From NCBI GenBank assembly GCA_030430105.1, contig JAUIFW010000050.1:1-7852 (forward strand): a stretch of DNA of 7,852 nt. Direction: 5' to 3'. This DNA comes from a bacterium (lineage in GTDB: Bacteria > Patescibacteria > Gracilibacteria > 1-14-2-50-48-13). The notes beneath the pieces are model-generated. The model saw only the letters and a program-made list of their open reading frames with translations. It searched no databases and was not told the DNA's origin. Each line of letters opens with the position of its first letter. Position 1 is the first letter of the stretch. Positions 5,655-7,852 of this stretch are shown one piece after another. Both the position numbers and the translations under genes were made by a program.

Positions 5655-7852
5655 ATGAAAGATAGCCTAGCACATCTTCTGCAACAAAGTCGCAGGTCAC
5701 GTAAGCCTGAGCAGAAGGATCTTACCTTTTGGACTCATGTTATTATCCTACTTCTCACACCAGTGTTTGCTGGAGTGCTTGCGGTCGGAGCCTATTCTCT
5801 TGTCTTGATTCAAGATCTTCCCAATGTGGAGGATATTGCGCAGTCGATACCTCAGTCTACGATTATTTTGGATCGTGAGGGCAATGAGCTCTATCGTCTT
5901 TTTGATGAGGAAAATAGAAAGTATGTACCGCTTGATCAGATTGCAGACTCCTTCAAGCACGCGATACTTGCCATTGAGGATCGTAATTTTTACACCCATC
6001 CAGGTATTGATATTGGAGGATTGATTCGCGCACTTACTACCAATATTCGAAGAGGTACGCAGCAGGGAGCTTCTACAATTACACAGCAGCTTGTAAAAAA
6101 CTCTGTACTTCGTAATCCAGAGCAGACGATTAATCGAAAGATCAAAGAGGCTGTTCTCGCTTATGAGGTTGAAAAGCGCTACAACAAGGATGAGATTTTG
6201 GAGCTATATATCAACCAGATTCCCTTTGGTGGAAATTCGCATGGTATCCAGCTTGCTGCGGAGAATTTCTTCAATAAGGATGCAAAGGACCTTAGTATAG
6301 CTGAGTCTGCGATACTTGCATCGTTGCCAAATGGTCCAACGCTCTATTCTCCTTATGGCCAGAATGCGCATAGACTTCTTGGATATTGTGATGTGGAGGA
6401 TGGGGCTGAGACGAGCGTAGCGGTGGAGACAGTTGAAACTGCCACTTCTGATGCATTTGTTTTGACGCTTCTCGCTACAGATAGAGTGTGGGTGAAGGTG
6501 CTTCCAGATGGAGATGCAGGGGCAAAGGAGGAGCGAACGCTTGAGCCAGGACAGCAGATTGAGGTGCAGGCAGATGAGTTCTTTAAGGTGAGTGTGGGAA
6601 ACAAGAATTATGAACTCTATATTGGGGAAAATCAGATTAGCATCCCAGGAGAGCAGGTGTTTGAGCTTGCGAAGGGGGACTATGCGGATCTTATGACGGC
6701 TCCTGTACAACCAAATAGTGTACAAGATGGCATGCCAAAGGGCATTGCTGGATGTGACTCTATGGACGATCCCAACTATGTATGGGGACGAAAGGATTTT
6801 GTGCTTGAGGGTATGTTTGCTGAAGGGTATATCACGGAAGAAGAGATGCAGCAGGCTTGGCGGGAGACCCATGCTATGGCATTTGAGCGTCCAAGGGAGA
6901 CGATTAAACACCCTCATTTTGTGATGTTTGTTCGGCAATATTTGGAGGAAACCTATGGAGAGGACATTGGATCCAAGGGGTACGTGGTGAAGACAACGAT
7001 TGATCCAAAACTTCAAGAGATTGCTGAGCAGGTGGTGGAAGAAAAGGGTGCTATCAATGCATCAAGGAAAGGAGTAGGTAATGCAGCGCTTGTCTCAGTG
7101 GATCCAAATACGGGTGAGATTCTTGCTATGGTTGGTTCTAGAGATTATTGGGATACTGAGAACGATGGAAATGTAAATGTAACGGTTGCAAGGCGTCAGC
7201 CAGGATCAAGCTTTAAGCCTTTGATGTTTGCGCGGCTCTTTGAGGGACCGTATGGTGCTGGTTCGGTGTTCTGGGATGTGGAGACCAAGTTTGGTGGAAA
7301 AGCTCCGGACAACTATGATGGAAAGTTTATGGGACCTATGACTGCAAAGCAGGCCTTGGCGTACTCTCGAAATATTCCGCCTATCAAGGCGTTCTTCCTT
7401 GCTGACGGAGAAGAATTGTTCCTGGACTTTCTTGTAAAGATGGGATTTTCGTATCTCAAGTCTGAAAAGGAAGCATACAATGCTGACCTACCACCAGAGG
7501 AGCAGCGGCATTTTGGATGGCCTATGGCTATTGGTACTGCGGAGGTGCGGCCTCTTGATATGGCTACTTCCTATGCTGTGTTTGCTAGTGGAGGGTACTA
7601 CCGTGAACCAGTGTCTGTGCTTTCTATCACTACGAGAGATGGTGAAATCATTGAGGAACTTGAGATTGATCAGGAGCCGGAGCAGGTGCTTGATCCACAG
7701 GTGGCGTACCAGATCACTGACATTTTGAGTGATGTGAATGCGCGCCCAGCAAGTCCGATGTGGCGTACAAACCTTTCTGTGCCGGGGCATTTCGCAGCTG
7801 CGAAGACTGGTACTTCCAATAAGCGATTTGGAGAGGTTATTTATCCTTCTGA
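5655..7852 (+). CDS. Class A penicillin-binding protein (PBP1A-like) with RodZ-like insert, 3' end cut off
   Basis: A bifunctional peptidoglycan synthase: it polymerises lipid II and crosslinks the strands outside the membrane. 732 residues are visible with no stop. Order: cytoplasmic basic N-terminus; membrane anchor at about 26-52; GT51 glycosyltransferase at about 65-235 with EDRNFYTHPGID at 108-119 (catalytic Glu108), QGASTITQQLVKN at 137-149 and RKIKEAVLAYEVEKRYNKDE at 161-180; an insert at about 244-374; a short linker with GRKDFVLEGM at 378-387 and GYITEEEM at 391-398; and the transpeptidase with GSSFK (Ser518, Lys521), SRN at 571-573 and KTGT at 717-720. All three transpeptidase motifs are intact. 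The insert core at about 267-336 resembles the RodZ C-terminal domain. The only two cysteines, 245 and 367, flank it. ATG 5655 is the only start; no ATG, GTG or TTG lies in frame upstream within the gap. No clear ribosome binding site. It is divergent from the YtxH/vanW cluster. Confidence 0.95.
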   Translation, partial: MKDSLAHLLQQSRRSRKPEQKDLTFWTHVIILLLTPVFAGVLAVGAYSLVLIQDLPNVEDIAQSIPQSTIILDREGNELYRLFDEENRKYVPLDQIADSFKHAILAIEDRNFYTHPGIDIGGLIRALTTNIRRGTQQGASTITQQLVKNSVLRNPEQTINRKIKEAVLAYEVEKRYNKDEILELYINQIPFGGNSHGIQLAAENFFNKDAKDLSIAESAILASLPNGPTLYSPYGQNAHRLLGYCDVEDGAETSVAVETVETATSDAFVLTLLATDRVWVKVLPDGDAGAKEERTLEPGQQIEVQADEFFKVSVGNKNYELYIGENQISIPGEQVFELAKGDYADLMTAPVQPNSVQDGMPKGIAGCDSMDDPNYVWGRKDFVLEGMFAEGYITEEEMQQAWRETHAMAFERPRETIKHPHFVMFVRQYLEETYGEDIGSKGYVVKTTIDPKLQEIAEQVVEEKGAINASRKGVGNAALVSVDPNTGEILAMVGSRDYWDTENDGNVNVTVARRQPGSSFKPLMFARLFEGPYGAGSVFWDVETKFGGKAPDNYDGKFMGPMTAKQALAYSRNIPPIKAFFLADGEELFLDFLVKMGFSYLKSEKEAYNADLPPEEQRHFGWPMAIGTAEVRPLDMATSYAVFASGGYYREPVSVLSITTRDGEIIEELEIDQEPEQVLDPQVAYQITDILSDVNARPASPMWRTNLSVPGHFAAAKTGTSNKRFGEVIYPS
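6384..6776 (+). other. RodZ C-terminal (DUF4115)-like domain inserted in the PBP
   Basis: The segment splits the normal class A PBP sequence after 'LPNGPTLYSPYGQNAHRLLG' and before 'GRKDFVLEGM', which are usually nearly adjacent. Its core reads FVLTLLATDRVWVKVLPDG, then RTLEPGQQIEVQADEFFKV, then SVGNKNYELYIGENQISIPG. This follows the DUF4115 order: hydrophobic strand, WVxV, a charged turn, a L-x-P/A-G turn, F-x-V/L-x-x-GN and a strand ending in an Asn turn. RodZ is a cell-shape (elongasome) protein whose last domain lies outside the membrane, the same side as this insert. Recognition is by eye. Confidence 0.6.

Noticed and set aside
6204..7016. Long minus-strand open frame (270 codons) opposite the PBP gene
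   Set aside because: It is antisense to well-conserved PBP sequence and has no recognisable domain; its openness follows from the codon use of the sense gene.
1..7852. TGA read as glycine (Gracilibacteria/Absconditabacteria code)
   Set aside because: The long genes contain no in-frame TGA, and mutL ends on TGA at the expected C-terminus.
1..7852. CRISPR arrays, tRNA or rRNA genes, insertion sequences
   Set aside because: No regularly spaced repeats, cloverleaf-like segments, transposase motifs or terminal inverted repeats were seen.

Overview
The window most resembles a chromosomal segment of a Patescibacteria (CPR)-type bacterium. This is inferred from protein style: a short two-helix membrane protein ending in a 'VPLYLIVRPSK' segment, a metallo-beta-lactamase-fold protein that has lost its metal motif but keeps 'PGEYEVGG', a signal-peptide VanW protein and a divergent class A PBP. 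TGA acts as a stop: mutL ends on TGA at the expected C-terminus, and the 732-codon PBP frame contains no TGA. The TGA=Gly code of Gracilibacteria/Absconditabacteria is therefore unlikely. None of the start codons has a convincing AGGAGG-type ribosome binding site.

Layout. From 5502 leftwards everything lies on the minus strand. In transcription order: a YtxH-like small membrane protein (5502-5254); a VanW-family secreted protein broken by a one-base frameshift (5254-3981); a degenerate MBL-fold protein (3917-3315); an alpha/beta hydrolase whose ATG directly abuts the previous stop (3314-2442); a 175-base AT-rich gap; mutL (2266-398); and a two-helix membrane protein that runs off the left edge (336-1). 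A good sigma70-type promoter (TTGCAA, 16 bases, TATACT) lies just before the first gene. Divergently on the plus strand, 5655 to the right edge holds a large class A penicillin-binding protein (GT51 plus transpeptidase) cut off by the window end.

How the genes relate. The divergent pair (PBP1A-like peptidoglycan synthase; YtxH-like plus VanW) suggests a cell-envelope locus. The MBL-fold protein, hydrolase and mutL appear to be downstream passengers, with mutL probably having its own promoter in the AT-rich gap. MutL carries the DQHA(X)2E(X)4E endonuclease motif, so mismatch repair here is of the MutH-independent type.

Most interesting points: (1) the PBP has about 130 residues inserted between its GT51 and transpeptidase domains that look like the extracytoplasmic C-terminal domain of RodZ (DUF4115), with the only two cysteines of the visible protein bracketing the insert; (2) the vanW frame break, where a lost G explains the data best but a dnaX-type A_AAA_AAG slippery heptamer sits in the correct frame a few bases away; (3) an identical decamer, TTCGATACAC, immediately before two separate start codons.
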